Part shown: in pieces, positions 18,006 to 26,904 of the stretch | Numbering within the stretch: position 1 is the stretch's first letter | Layout: each line of letters opens with the position of its first letter | Assembly (NCBI RefSeq): GCF_019430885.1 | Contig: NZ_JAHYBZ010000008.1 | Span: 1-64,000 of the forward strand | Direction: 5' to 3' | Origin: Roseomonas alba | Lineage (GTDB): Bacteria; Pseudomonadota; Alphaproteobacteria; Acetobacterales; Acetobacteraceae | DNA: 64,000 bases | Made by a program: the position numbers and the translations under genes | Notes under the pieces: generated by a model | Databases searched by the model: none | The model's input: only the letters and a program-made list of their open reading frames with translations | Told to the model about the DNA's origin: nothing

Positions 18006-18521
18006 CTAGTTGCGCAGCACCTTCGATTGACGGCGGAAGACACCGTGACCAATTCTGGGTCCGCTGAACTCGATTTCGTGGGTCCTCACCGTCGTGAAGT
18101 GCTTGTTGAGCAGCGGACAGTCCTCCTCCAGCGCAGTGCGGATGAGATGCTTCTCAACGATGGCAAGGCAATTGTTGGTGACTTGTCCGGGCCCTGAAAC
18201 AAAGTACCCCTGATGGAAATACCGCGCTCCGTGGCCAATGTACGGCACGTCACGCCGCTTCACTTGGCACAGCACATTTTGGATGTTAGCAACGGCCAAG
18301 TGCTGCTTCAGGCGTGCACGCATATTCCTTGTGCGACCTACATAGAACGGGATGTATGCCGTGCCGTGCTTGCGGGAGAAGAAATACACGCCCGGCGCGT
18401 TCTCGATCTCGTCGTAGTCGATCTCCGCAAGGTTCCTATTTCTTGCGACCAGCAACGGTCGCGCCCATTTGATGTTGATCGCCACAGCGACTTTTGTCCG
18501 ATTGTTGCGCTGACTAAGCAT
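18006..18521 (-). CDS. GIY-YIG nuclease superfamily protein
   Basis: A 171-residue protein with a GIY-YIG core: GVYFFSRKHG...PFYVGRTRNMRARLKQHL, where GVY and YVG are the two signature triplets, and RTRNMRARLKQHL the first helix. A candidate catalytic glutamate is in AIVEKHLIRTALEED. The family includes homing endonucleases, repair nucleases and many small mobile-island proteins. ATG 18521 lacks a good ribosome-binding site; a TTG at 18551 with purine-rich upstream bases is an alternative. It is the only apparently intact gene of the tRNA-Ala island. Function unknown. Confidence 0.65.
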   Translation of the reverse strand: MLSQRNNRTKVAVAINIKWARPLLVARNRNLAEIDYDEIENAPGVYFFSRKHGTAYIPFYVGRTRNMRARLKQHLAVANIQNVLCQVKRRDVPYIGHGARYFHQGYFVSGPGQVTNNCLAIVEKHLIRTALEEDCPLLNKHFTTVRTHEIEFSGPRIGHGVFRRQSKVLRN

Positions 18522-18551
18522 GCGCTGGGGTGGCGATCTGTCAATCAACAA

Positions 18552-19194
18552 ACCCGCGCTTCTTCCTCTGCACTCCCGCCGAGGGGTATCCCGAGCGGGT
18601 AGCCTGCTTCGATTGTGGGAGGCTGGCGTGAGGAGCCGCGCATCCTCTTATTCGATCCTGCCCGCTCGAATGGCTGCCCAAAAAACGCCCCAGGGAGTAT
18701 TTGGGACGGAACGCCAAGCAAATGCGGAACCTCGCAACGAACGGAGTACCAACAACATGACACAGCAGACGCGTTTGCGAGTCAAATATATCAAGGCCAT
18801 AACAAGCGAAGAAATGGATTTCTTGTGAATATAGACGGCCTATGTTTGAAGTAATTATGACAAATTCTCCTTTCTCAACATGCCTGTGTTGATGAAAGAA
18901 GTCCGCCGAGGTCGTCATGATCAGGGCATTTTAGAACATGTCTTTCGAGCACATGGGGAAAACACTCGATGGCCACGGCAACTACAGCGCCCAGACATAC
19001 CAACCCGACATCGCGCAGGGCGATATCTTCACCTTGGCTATGGAGAAGACTGCACTCACCGTGGGAGACAAACGCAACCTTGAAACGCTGGTCGCGGAGG
19101 GGTGGCTTCGGGAGTATGGCCGTCTGGTAGCGACGACGTAGCCCCCCACCGGGGGCTTGCGCAGCCGCCTGCTCGATCCTACCCCCTTGGATGG
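18552..19194. other. AT-richer island DNA without a recognisable gene
   Basis: Composition is lower in GC than the flanks, notably 18750-18960 (AAATATATCAAGGCC, GTAATTATGACAAATTC). Short open frames exist (for example 18938-19141, plus strand, 67 residues) but show no domain and no good ribosome-binding site. The low GC and loss of coding pattern fit decayed foreign DNA. Confidence 0.4.
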
Positions 19195-19491
19195 TTGCCG
19201 CAAATCTTCCGGGGTCAGGCGCCTAACGTCAGACCTCCGCATGTCCTTGGTCTTCTCGGAGATGGCACAGGTCGAGAGCCATTCTTCGAGATGCTCAGTG
19301 GTCGGGGTTAGCTTCCCTGTCGCACGTTCGAGGAACCTCTCGGCCTCGATCACCCCAGGAACGTCATCGAACCTCGGCCCCATGGGTTCCATCACACCCA
19401 CTCGCGCAACGGCCTTCTCGGCTCACTCTTGGGCAATCTCGCCAACGTGTTCGGTGAGGGCTGCTCGCTCCTCCTCCGTCTCCGCGTTCTT
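19195..19491 (-). pseudogene. Tyrosine integrase N-terminal fragment, interrupted
   Basis: The minus strand encodes NAETEEERAALTEHVGEIAQE, a TGA stop, then AEKAVARVGVMEP...ERFLERATGKLTPTTEH and LEEWLSTCAISEKTKDMRRS, ending near PEDLRQ. The second part resembles the SAM-like core-binding domain of phage-type tyrosine integrases (LEEWL...KT..MRRSDV). The catalytic domain is absent, and the frame carries an internal stop and is fused upstream to an IS3 orfA fragment. It is best read as the dead integrase of the island beside tRNA-Ala. Recognition is by pattern only. Confidence 0.5.
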
Positions 19492-19665
19492 GGCCAGCCG
19501 GGCGTTCTCACGCTCAAGCTCCTTCAGTCGTCGCGCTTGATCGACCTTCAGTCCGCCGTACTCGGACCGCCAGCGATAGAAGCTTGCTTCCGAAACCCCA
19601 ATGCCGCGGCAGACCTCCCCCACCGTCCGACCTTGGGCCAATTCCACCTCAGCCTGCCGCAGCAG
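19492..19665 (-). pseudogene. IS3-family transposase OrfA fragment (minus)
   Basis: The segment LLRQAEVELAQGRTVGEVCR then GIGVSEASFYRWRSEYGGLK and ARRLKELERENARL is the helix-turn-helix and leucine-zipper start of IS3-family OrfA. The usual end of OrfA and all of OrfB (DDE domain) are missing. Downstream it runs directly into integrase-like sequence. Confidence 0.8.
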
Positions 19666-19752
19666 CCCGAGGGGGAACTGGCGCGGGGGCACAGGATTGG
19701 AGAGGTCTGCCGCAGCCTGGGTGTGTCGGAGGCGAGCTTTTATCGCTATCGA
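19666..19752 (+). pseudogene. IS3-family transposase OrfA fragment (plus, head-to-head)
   Basis: The plus strand encodes PEGELARGHRIGEVCRSLG then VSEASFYRYR, a diverged copy of the same OrfA helix-turn-helix. It starts at almost the exact point where the minus copy begins, so two different IS3 fragments meet head-to-head near 19665. The homology stops after about 29 residues. Confidence 0.7.
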
Positions 19753-19992
19753 ACACCGTCCATTGCGCGCGGGACTACTCTTCCTTGCCTCGAATTCACT
19801 ATCGAATGGCGGCGCCGGATCGGCGGCGGCGGCCTGCCCGGATCGGCCGGCAACGTGCCCCACGCAGCAGACACCCTCTGATATGCCGCATGGGAGTCTG
19901 GCACCCCGCCTACACAACTCCCGCACAGTAGCTTCCAGCAAAGCCGGCGCGGTTCGGAACCGGGCAAGACGCCGTGCCTCGCCGCAGCGCGA
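19753..19992. other. Island edge without a recognisable gene
   Basis: Between the IS3 fragment and the yghU-like gene. Short overlapping frames have no domain. No clear terminal inverted repeat of an IS is visible. Confidence 0.35.
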
Positions 19993-20868
19993 TCAACGCA
20001 CCGCGCGCAGCTTGTCCTGCGTGCTGGTCTCGAAATCAGTCGCATCATGGCGTTCCCAAAGCTGGCTCGACAATTCGCCCCTGGTCCGATTGACCATGCG
20101 CCCGCGTTTCACAGCCGGACGTTCGCCGACCAGATCGGCCCAGCGAAGAACATGCCTGTATGACGACACGTCGAGGAACTCCGCCGCACCGTAGGTCCAG
20201 CCTTTCACCAAGCCCCCGTACCAGGGCCAGATCGCCATGTCCGCGATCGTAAAGCTGTCCCCGGCGACGTATTCGCTCTCGGCGAAACGTCGGTCGAGCA
20301 CATCGAGCTGGCGCTTCACCTCCATCGCGAAGCGATCGATCGGATACTGCATCTTGGTCGGCGCGTAGGCATAGAAATGCCCGAAGCCGCCGCCGAGATA
20401 CGGTGCGCTGCCCATCTGCCAGAACAGCCAGGACAGACACTCGGCCCGGGCTGGGGGGCTGGTCGGCAGGAAGGCGCCGAACTTCTCGGCGAGATAGACG
20501 AGTATGGCGCCAGACTCGAAGATGCGGATTGGCGCCGCGCCGCTTCGATCCATGAGTGCCGGTATCTTCGAGTTCGGGTTCACGGCGACGAAGCCACTGC
20601 CGAACTGGTCGCCGTCGCGGATGCGGATCAGCCATGCATCGTACTCGGCGCCGGCGTGCCCGAGAGCGAGCAACTCCTCCAGCATGACCGTGACTTTCAC
20701 GCCATTCGCCGTTCCCATGGAATAGAGCTGAAGGGGGTGCCGGCCGACTGGCAGTTCCTTCTCGTGGGTGGGTCCGGCAACCGGCCGATTGAGCTCCGTG
20801 TACGGGCCATTGTCGGTCTTGGTCCAGGTCCAGACCTTGGGGGGCGTGTACTCGGCAGACATGTTCAT
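19993..20868 (-). CDS. yghU: Glutathione-dependent disulfide-bond oxidoreductase, YghU-like
   Basis: A 291-residue glutathione transferase of the Nu class. Features: the N-terminal NRPVAGPTHEKELPVGRHPLQLYSMGTANGVKV (Nu-class two-glutathione site), NPNSKIPAL, and FESGAILVYLAEKFG (glutathione contact), then an all-helical C-terminal domain with YVAGDSFTIADMAIWPW. Length matches E. coli YghU (about 288). ATG 20868 follows GGAG by 8 bases. It is transcribed in the same direction as the hydrolase/TctC/SDR group upstream and could share its promoter. Role: reduction of organic peroxides or disulfides with glutathione. Confidence 0.85.
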   Translation of the reverse strand: MNMSAEYTPPKVWTWTKTDNGPYTELNRPVAGPTHEKELPVGRHPLQLYSMGTANGVKVTVMLEELLALGHAGAEYDAWLIRIRDGDQFGSGFVAVNPNSKIPALMDRSGAAPIRIFESGAILVYLAEKFGAFLPTSPPARAECLSWLFWQMGSAPYLGGGFGHFYAYAPTKMQYPIDRFAMEVKRQLDVLDRRFAESEYVAGDSFTIADMAIWPWYGGLVKGWTYGAAEFLDVSSYRHVLRWADLVGERPAVKRGRMVNRTRGELSSQLWERHDATDFETSTQDKLRAVR

Positions 20869-20977
20869 CGGAACCACTCCGGACGATCGTGAAGCGGCGC
20901 CATCGGGCGGTCGATGGCACGCCGCGGATCCGCAACCTGAACGGGCGTCACGCCCGCCGGCGAGCAGGAAGGATCGA

Positions 20978-22408
20978 CTATCCCCGATCCGAGCCCGCAC
21001 CGCGAGACCGTGCGGGCGGGTGACGGCCCTCGCCGATGTCCCACCAGACGCCGGTCATCAACGCCAGGCCGGCGCCCAGTAACGCCGACAAGGCATGCTC
21101 GTCTGGTGCGTGTTGATTGCTGCCCGCATGACCGCTGGGGATCCAGGTGACGGGAACGCCGAGTTCCTCCGCGAAGATCGCGGAAGGATTCCCACCCGAG
21201 GAGTTGGGCACCAGGTTCGCCGGCACACCCGCGCTCCGCGACAGGCTCTCCGCCAGGGCGACGATCCACGGATCGTCGGGATCGGTCCGGGAGGCGGGGA
21301 ACATGTCGCGCTCCTTCACCGGATGGATCTCGACCCGCGTATGGCCGTGCGCATCGAGGTGGCGACGCAGCGCGGGAACGATCGTCGCGCCATCGACATC
21401 GACCGTATGCCGCACCTGCATCCGCAGTCTGGCTTCCGCCTGGACGGCATTGACCGGTGCCTCGGGATTCCCGGTGATGCCGGCGAGCACCACGGCGGAG
21501 GTCCATGCGAAGATGCGCTCCGCCTTCGTCAGTCCCGGCTCGCCCCACCACGCGTCAGGCTGCGGCAGGCCCGGCAGTTCTTCGAAGACCAGACTGGCGC
21601 AGGCGCGTCGAACGGCATCGGGTATCGCGGCCGGAGTCCAGCCTTCCACCAGGATGCGGCCGTCCTCGCCGAGGATCGAGGCCAGTGCGTGCGCGAGAAG
21701 GACGGCCGGATCGGCCAGCACGCCACCCCAATGCCCGGAATGATGGGCACGGTCGCGCAGCGCCACACGCAGATCGAAGGCCACGCCGCCGCGACAGCCC
21801 AGCCTGAGTTCCGGCACCATCGTGGCCTGCCGTGGCCCATCAAGGCCGATGAAGACATCGGCGCCGACGCCGGCGCATTCGCGACGGACGATCTCCCGCA
21901 GGCCAGGCGACCCGACCTCCTCGCCGGTCTCGATGAACAGAACGGCGTTGAAGCCGAGCCGGCCGCGTTCCTCCAGCACGGCGCGCAGCGCCTCGATGGC
22001 GATCAGGTGCTGACCCTTGTTGTCCGCCGTGCCGCGCCCATACCACTTGTCATCGCGAATGGTGACGGCCCAGGGATCGAGCCCGTCCGACCAGCGCCCC
22101 GCCATGCCGCGTACCACGTCGCCATGACCGTAGATGAGTACCGTCGGAAGCCCCGCGCCTTCGCGGCGCTCGGCGATCAGGGCCGGACCGCGATCGGGCA
22201 GCGGGTTGGGCGCGACGCGCCCGGCGAATCCCAGACCCTGAAGGAGCGAGGGAATGGTTTCCGCGCAGTAGCGGCGCAACTCCCCGGCGCTCCCGGGATT
22301 CTGGCTTTCCGTCGGCACCGCGACAAGGCGGCGCAGATGGTCGAGATACTGGCCGCCTGAGAAGGCGGCCCTTGCGCGCCCGATGGCGCCGTCGCGTGTG
22401 CCCGACAT
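20978..22408 (-). CDS. M20-family metallo-hydrolase (ArgE/DapE type)
   Basis: A 476-residue amidohydrolase/peptidase. The dizinc site is complete: H95 and D97 in LIYGHGDVV, D129 in GRGTADNKGQ, catalytic E163/E164 in IETGEEVGSPG, the aspartate of FIGLDGP, and C-terminal histidine in PSGHAGSNQHAPDEH. A dimerisation insert lies between. It probably cleaves an N-acyl, carbamoyl or dipeptide bond. ATG 22408 lies 11 bases after the TctC stop, so it shares that transcript. Substrate unknown; the neighbouring receptor may import it. Confidence 0.87.
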   Translation of the reverse strand: MSGTRDGAIGRARAAFSGGQYLDHLRRLVAVPTESQNPGSAGELRRYCAETIPSLLQGLGFAGRVAPNPLPDRGPALIAERREGAGLPTVLIYGHGDVVRGMAGRWSDGLDPWAVTIRDDKWYGRGTADNKGQHLIAIEALRAVLEERGRLGFNAVLFIETGEEVGSPGLREIVRRECAGVGADVFIGLDGPRQATMVPELRLGCRGGVAFDLRVALRDRAHHSGHWGGVLADPAVLLAHALASILGEDGRILVEGWTPAAIPDAVRRACASLVFEELPGLPQPDAWWGEPGLTKAERIFAWTSAVVLAGITGNPEAPVNAVQAEARLRMQVRHTVDVDGATIVPALRRHLDAHGHTRVEIHPVKERDMFPASRTDPDDPWIVALAESLSRSAGVPANLVPNSSGGNPSAIFAEELGVPVTWIPSGHAGSNQHAPDEHALSALLGAGLALMTGVWWDIGEGRHPPARSRGAGSDRG

Positions 22409-22419
22409 GGGATCGTCCG

Positions 22420-23394
22420 CTATTGCTGGGTAAGCCGAGCCGCCGTCGCGACTTCGGCCCAGAGCTGCATCTCGACCGTCTTGTCCGCCTGATAGGTCGC
22501 GGTGCCTGCGCCGTCCGGCCGGAAGCCAAGCTCGGCCAGCCGGCCGGCGATGGCCGGATCGAACAGGGCCTCGCGAAATGCCGCATAGACGCGGTCGATG
22601 ATCGGCTGTGGAACGCCCAGCGGCGCGAAGAGGCCCCATTCCGATGCAGCAGGGAAGCCGGGAAGGCCCTGCTCCTCGAAGGTCTGCACCTCGGGCATCG
22701 AGGGGTTGCGCGCGGTGCCCGTCGAGCCGAGCCCGATCAGTTCACCGGATCGAATGAAGGGCCGGCCGTTGCTGGCGCCGTTGAAGGTCAGCTGCACATG
22801 GCCGCTGATGGCATCGTTCATGGCCGGCCCGCCGCCGCGATAGGGCACATGCACGATGTCCACGCCGGTGCGGATCTTCAGCAATTCAGTCAGCAGGGCC
22901 GCGCCCGTGCTGCCCGTGCTGCAGCTGATCGCGCCGGGGCTCTGCCGCGCCTTGGCCAGCAGGTCCTGCATGCCACGCACGTCCAGGCGCGGATTGGCGA
23001 AAAGCACCAGCGACCCGATGGCTGTCCGCATGACGGGAATGAGGTCGGTCATCGGATCGTAGGGCATCTGCGCGCGGACGATCTTGTTGATATAGACGCT
23101 GGAATCGCTGAACAGGAACGTATAGCCGTCGGGTGGGGAGCGGACGACGTGCTCGGTCCCGATCACGCCGTCCGCACCGCTGCGGTTGTCGATCACGATC
23201 GAGCCGCCCAGCACCGAGGAAGCCTTGGGCGCGAGGAGGCGAACCAGAATGTCCGTGCCGCCACCGGGTGCAATCGGCACGACGATGCGCACCGGCCTGG
23301 ACGGATAATCGCCCTGCGCCAGAGCCGGCGCCGCCAGCAGGCCACCCGCACCGAGCTGCAGCCCGGCCGCCAGGACATTCCTACGCCTCATCAC
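22420..23394 (-). CDS. TctC/Bug-family periplasmic solute receptor (2 of 7)
   Basis: A 324-residue exported receptor. Signal peptide MMRRRNVLAAGLQLGAGGL...APALAQG, then GDYPSRPVRIVVPIAPGGGT, DNRSGADGVIGTE and DIVHVPYRGGGPAMNDAISG. It sits between an upstream SDR gene and a downstream M20 hydrolase, a context suggesting uptake of an amide or ester that the hydrolase opens. No TctA/TctB nearby. Confidence 0.9.
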   Translation of the reverse strand: MMRRRNVLAAGLQLGAGGLLAAPALAQGDYPSRPVRIVVPIAPGGGTDILVRLLAPKASSVLGGSIVIDNRSGADGVIGTEHVVRSPPDGYTFLFSDSSVYINKIVRAQMPYDPMTDLIPVMRTAIGSLVLFANPRLDVRGMQDLLAKARQSPGAISCSTGSTGAALLTELLKIRTGVDIVHVPYRGGGPAMNDAISGHVQLTFNGASNGRPFIRSGELIGLGSTGTARNPSMPEVQTFEEQGLPGFPAASEWGLFAPLGVPQPIIDRVYAAFREALFDPAIAGRLAELGFRPDGAGTATYQADKTVEMQLWAEVATAARLTQQ

Positions 23395-23437
23395 GAAACC
23401 TCCTTCGCTTGCGATGATTCCCGATCGCCGCGCCGAC

Positions 23438-24199
23438 TCAGCTGCCGGCGTCGGCCGTCACGATGGTGCCGGACACGTAGCCGGCACGCGGGCTGGCCAG
23501 GAACGCGACGACCCAGCCGATCTCCTCAGGCTTGGCCATGCGCCCGAAGGGCATGGACTTCGACAGTTCCTGCCAGCGATTCTCGTCGCCGAGCTGCGCC
23601 TTGGCGCGGCTCTTGGCGAGCATGGTCTGACGCTCGGTGGCCGTGGCGCCGGGATTGAGGCCGATGACGCGAATGCCGTCCGCGGTACTCGACTTGCCAA
23701 GCGCGCGGCTGAAGCCCATCAGCGACGCATTGCCGGCGGTGCCGGCGATGTAACCCGGATTGAACTTCTCGCCGGCGCCGCCGATGACGTTGATGATCAC
23801 GCCGCTCTTGCGCGCCGCCATGCCCGGGTAGATCGCGCGGCTGAGGTTGATGTAGCCGAACACCTTGAGGTCCCAGGATGTCCGCCAGGCTTCCTCGCTC
23901 ACCGCCAGCAGGCCGCCGGGCGGGATAGCGCCGGCGTTGTTGACCAGGATGTCCACCTCGCCGGCACCGTCGACGACCGTCTTGATCCCTTCGGCCGTGC
24001 CGAGATCGGCGGCGATCGCCGTCACCTCGACGCCGTAGCGCGAGCGGATGTCGGCGGCAGTCGCCTCAAGCTCGGCGGCGGTGCGCGCCGCGATGACGAG
24101 GTTCGCGCCTTCCGCGGCCAGGCATTCCGCAATCGCCTTGCCGATGCCTTTCGAGCCCCCGGTGACGAGCGCACGCTTGCCCTTGATCTCGAGATCCAT
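23438..24199 (-). CDS. Short-chain dehydrogenase/reductase
   Basis: A 253-residue classical SDR using NAD(P). TGGSKGIGKAIAE (13-25) binds the nucleotide, NNAGAI (about 87-92) is the structural motif and NVIGGAGEKFNPGYIAGTAGN (about 134-154) covers the active site. The usual serine position reads GGAG and the tyrosine lies in YIAGTAG, not YxxxK, so the catalytic lysine is replaced by a glycine or threonine. Co-oriented with the TctC gene 43 bases downstream. Confidence 0.8.
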   Translation of the reverse strand: MDLEIKGKRALVTGGSKGIGKAIAECLAAEGANLVIAARTAAELEATAADIRSRYGVEVTAIAADLGTAEGIKTVVDGAGEVDILVNNAGAIPPGGLLAVSEEAWRTSWDLKVFGYINLSRAIYPGMAARKSGVIINVIGGAGEKFNPGYIAGTAGNASLMGFSRALGKSSTADGIRVIGLNPGATATERQTMLAKSRAKAQLGDENRWQELSKSMPFGRMAKPEEIGWVVAFLASPRAGYVSGTIVTADAGS

Positions 24200-24265
24200 C
24201 CTACAATCCTTCCTGACAGTAGCTGCTTGAATGCAGCGGTGACGCCCGCGCCGGCCGACTGGCGT

Positions 24266-25957
24266 TCAGCGCTGGTCGCGGGCTTGGCTGGCATGCGCGA
24301 AGGCTGCGTCGGCGAGTTGCAGCGCATGCAGCAGGTGATTGCGCGCCCGCATGGCAGATACGGCGCGGAACGGGATGTCGGCCTCGTTGGCCTCGCGCGC
24401 CAGGCGGCGCAGCGGTTCCAGTGCGGGCCAGGCGGGGACCGGCAGCGCCGGTTCATGCGCGAAGCGGTCGCCCGAGGTGTAGTCCACCGGCACCAGGGCC
24501 CGGCAGGCGGACCGGATCGCCTCGTTCAGCATGGCCTGCCCGGCGATGCCGCCAGCTTTCAGCGCTGCCGTCGTGTCGGTGATGGTCGCCGCGAGCCTGG
24601 CGGCAGCAACGGCGATCGGCTCGCACAGATCGCGCGCCGCCGCTGCCGCGCTCAGCGGTTCAAGTTGCGCCTGCAGGTCGCGAAGCTGGGCCTGAAGGTC
24701 GATCGGCAGGATCTCGTCGGTCACCAGCCGCCAGACCGCGTGGCCCACCACGCGCGTGTCGCGCACCAGATGGGCCTCGTCGACCTTGTCGGCGAGATCC
24801 TCCGGCGTGTGCCACCACCAGCCGAGATTGCGGCGCCCGTTGCTATCGCCCTTGGGCTGCTCGCTGACCGGGCCGAACATTGACGGCACGCCGATGCCAC
24901 CGAAGCTGTCGTCGCCGGACCGGCCGCGCCGCTTGCCGACATAGCTCTGGCCGGCATGCTCTTCGACGGCCTCCTTCGCCAGCGCATGCAGCAGCGACAT
25001 GGAGGCGGTCTCTGACAGATCGACCGCGTTCATGCCGCCCGTGGAATCCACGTTCACATGGGCCACGCAGCGGCGTTCCAGTTCGGCCCAATGCGCGTCG
25101 GCATACCAGGCCGACCCGGAATAGCGTCCCTGCGAATGGCCGGACCAGAAGCACAGGCGAAGGCCGCGCTTCCAGCGCGCCCGCTGCGGCGCCAGGACGC
25201 GGGCGATCTCGAGCATCGTCGCATTCGCCGCGCCATTGTCCATGACGCCGAAATACCAAGTGTCGTTGTGGCCCGAGAGCAGGACGAAGGGTTCGTCCGG
25301 GGTGCCCGCCTCGCTTGCCATGTCGGCAACCAGCAGCGGCGTCTTGCGCCAGCCGGTATCGACTTCGGCGAACAGCGTGGCCTCGACGGGCGATACCGCC
25401 AGTGCTTCGCGCAGGCGCCTGCCGTCGGGACCAGAGATCGTGGCGACGACGGTGCTGGGCAGACGATCGCGCAACTCCATGGTCGGGCTGCCCCAGACCG
25501 GGGAGATGCACATCGCGTAGCGCTGCTCATGCGGGCTGACGTGGATCTGGCCCATCGCGCCCGCCGCGGAGGCGAGTTTGCTGGTCTCCGGCGTCGCAAT
25601 CCCGTCGATCAGCACGATCCGGCCGCGCAGGTCACGGCCGGCATAGTCCGAGGCATGGCCCCGACCGATGTCGACGATCCCGGCGGTCAGTCCCTCCGCC
25701 GGCGAGGGGCGCGAGAAGGAATGCGTGATCGCCGCGACGACCTGCCCGGCGACGACGATCCGCGCGGGGCCCGGCAGGCTGATGTAGGCGTCGTGGTGAA
25801 GCAGCGTGGCGCTGAAGCCGATGGTCTGCAACTCAGCGGCGAAATATCGGAGGCTCTCGACCTCGGTGGGCGTGCCCGCCAGCTTGGTCCAGCGCGCCAC
25901 TTCCGCAATGTCGCGCATCAGACGCGACCCTTCCACGGCCTGCAGGACAGACGACAT
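24266..25957 (-). CDS. M28-family metallopeptidase-like protein with PA domain
   Basis: A 563-residue protein with an inserted protease-associated domain (about 90-200) in an M28 fold. Expected metal ligands are seen as H230 and D232 (SGHNDTW), D240 (VMDNGAAN), D304 (HVNVDSTGG) and the histidine of WWWHTPEDLADKVD. The place normally holding the catalytic Glu-Glu pair (GEExGLxGS) reads GHSQGRYSGS, so the general base and one ligand are altered. Start: ATG 25957 has an AAAGG site 8-9 bases upstream; ATG 26035 is a longer option without one. First gene of the leftward group. Activity uncertain. Confidence 0.75.
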   Translation of the reverse strand: MSSVLQAVEGSRLMRDIAEVARWTKLAGTPTEVESLRYFAAELQTIGFSATLLHHDAYISLPGPARIVVAGQVVAAITHSFSRPSPAEGLTAGIVDIGRGHASDYAGRDLRGRIVLIDGIATPETSKLASAAGAMGQIHVSPHEQRYAMCISPVWGSPTMELRDRLPSTVVATISGPDGRRLREALAVSPVEATLFAEVDTGWRKTPLLVADMASEAGTPDEPFVLLSGHNDTWYFGVMDNGAANATMLEIARVLAPQRARWKRGLRLCFWSGHSQGRYSGSAWYADAHWAELERRCVAHVNVDSTGGMNAVDLSETASMSLLHALAKEAVEEHAGQSYVGKRRGRSGDDSFGGIGVPSMFGPVSEQPKGDSNGRRNLGWWWHTPEDLADKVDEAHLVRDTRVVGHAVWRLVTDEILPIDLQAQLRDLQAQLEPLSAAAAARDLCEPIAVAAARLAATITDTTAALKAGGIAGQAMLNEAIRSACRALVPVDYTSGDRFAHEPALPVPAWPALEPLRRLAREANEADIPFRAVSAMRARNHLLHALQLADAAFAHASQARDQR

Positions 25958-26063
25958 TGCCGGCAACCTTTCGTCGAGACGGGCCGCACCGAAGCGCCGC
26001 ATTGGCCCGAATGCCTCTGAGGCTGGCTCGCGCATGGCCGGGGGTCAATGACGGCGGGATCTC

Positions 26064-26074
26064 ATATCTGATAT
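26064..26074. promoter_or_regulatory. Candidate operator in divergent promoter region
   Basis: The perfect palindrome ATATCTGATAT lies in the 26036-26145 gap between the leftward M28 group and the rightward SDR/KPR pair, in locally AT-rich DNA. It resembles in style the AT-rich repeat before the iclR-type gene (29753-29773), so the IclR or LysR protein nearby is a candidate binder. Pattern only. Confidence 0.3.
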
Positions 26075-26145
26075 CCACATGTTGATGTCTTCTGCCCCTG
26101 GGCGAAGCAGGTAGGCTCGGTCGAGCCAACCAGCGGATCGCGGCG

Positions 26146-26904
26146 ATGGACTTTCAATTCGACGGCAAATGCGTGGCCATAACCGGCGTAGGGTCAGGCT
26201 TCGGCCGCGCCATCGCCCGATCCTTCGCCACGATGGGCGCGACGGTGCATGGCTGTGACATCTCCGCCGAAGCCCTGGCGCTCGCCAGGGCCGAGGCGCC
26301 GGTCGCGACCGCGCAGATCGACCTCGCCGACCGCACGGCCGCGACTGAATGGGTCCATGACGTCGAGGCGAAGGTCGGCCGCAACATCGACATCCTCGTG
26401 CACAATGCCGGCGGTCCGCTCGGCATACCGCTGCGGCCGATCGACGAGTTCTCCTTCGAGGATTGGGACCGGCTGTTCGCCGCCAACATACACGCGGCCT
26501 TCGCCGTGGCGCGCGCCGCCCTGCCAGGCATGCGCAAGGCCCGGTGGGGCCGCATCATCACCATCAGCTCGGGCGCCGGCCTCAAGGCGTCGCTGTCCGG
26601 CCTGCACGGCTACGCCGCGGCGAAGCACGCGCTGGTCGGGTTCACGCGGCAGCTCGCTCTCGATGCCGGCGAGTTCGGCATCACCGTGAACAGCGTCGCG
26701 CCGGGACTACAGATGACGAGCCCGATCAAGCAGGAACGGTGGGACAGCTACACCGCGGAGAAGCAGCGCGGCTTCATGTCGCGCATCGCGCTGCGGCGTC
26801 TCGGCACGCCCGAGGATATCGCGAACGCAGCCGTCTTCTTCGCCTCGCCGATGGCCTCCTTCATCACCGGCGAGGTGCTGTCGGTGAATGGCGGCACCTT
26901 CTGA
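26146..26904 (+). CDS. Short-chain dehydrogenase/reductase
   Basis: A 252-residue classical SDR. Nucleotide-binding motif TGVGSGFGRAIA (14-25), HNAGGPLG (about 85-92), catalytic S in TISSGAG (about 144-150) and YAAAKHALVGF (about 158-168) are all present, so it is a competent NAD(P)-dependent alcohol dehydrogenase or ketone reductase. The TGA stop overlaps the ATG of the following ketopantoate-reductase-like gene, so the two are co-translated and may act in sequence on one substrate. Confidence 0.9.
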   Translation: MDFQFDGKCVAITGVGSGFGRAIARSFATMGATVHGCDISAEALALARAEAPVATAQIDLADRTAATEWVHDVEAKVGRNIDILVHNAGGPLGIPLRPIDEFSFEDWDRLFAANIHAAFAVARAALPGMRKARWGRIITISSGAGLKASLSGLHGYAAAKHALVGFTRQLALDAGEFGITVNSVAPGLQMTSPIKQERWDSYTAEKQRGFMSRIALRRLGTPEDIANAAVFFASPMASFITGEVLSVNGGTF

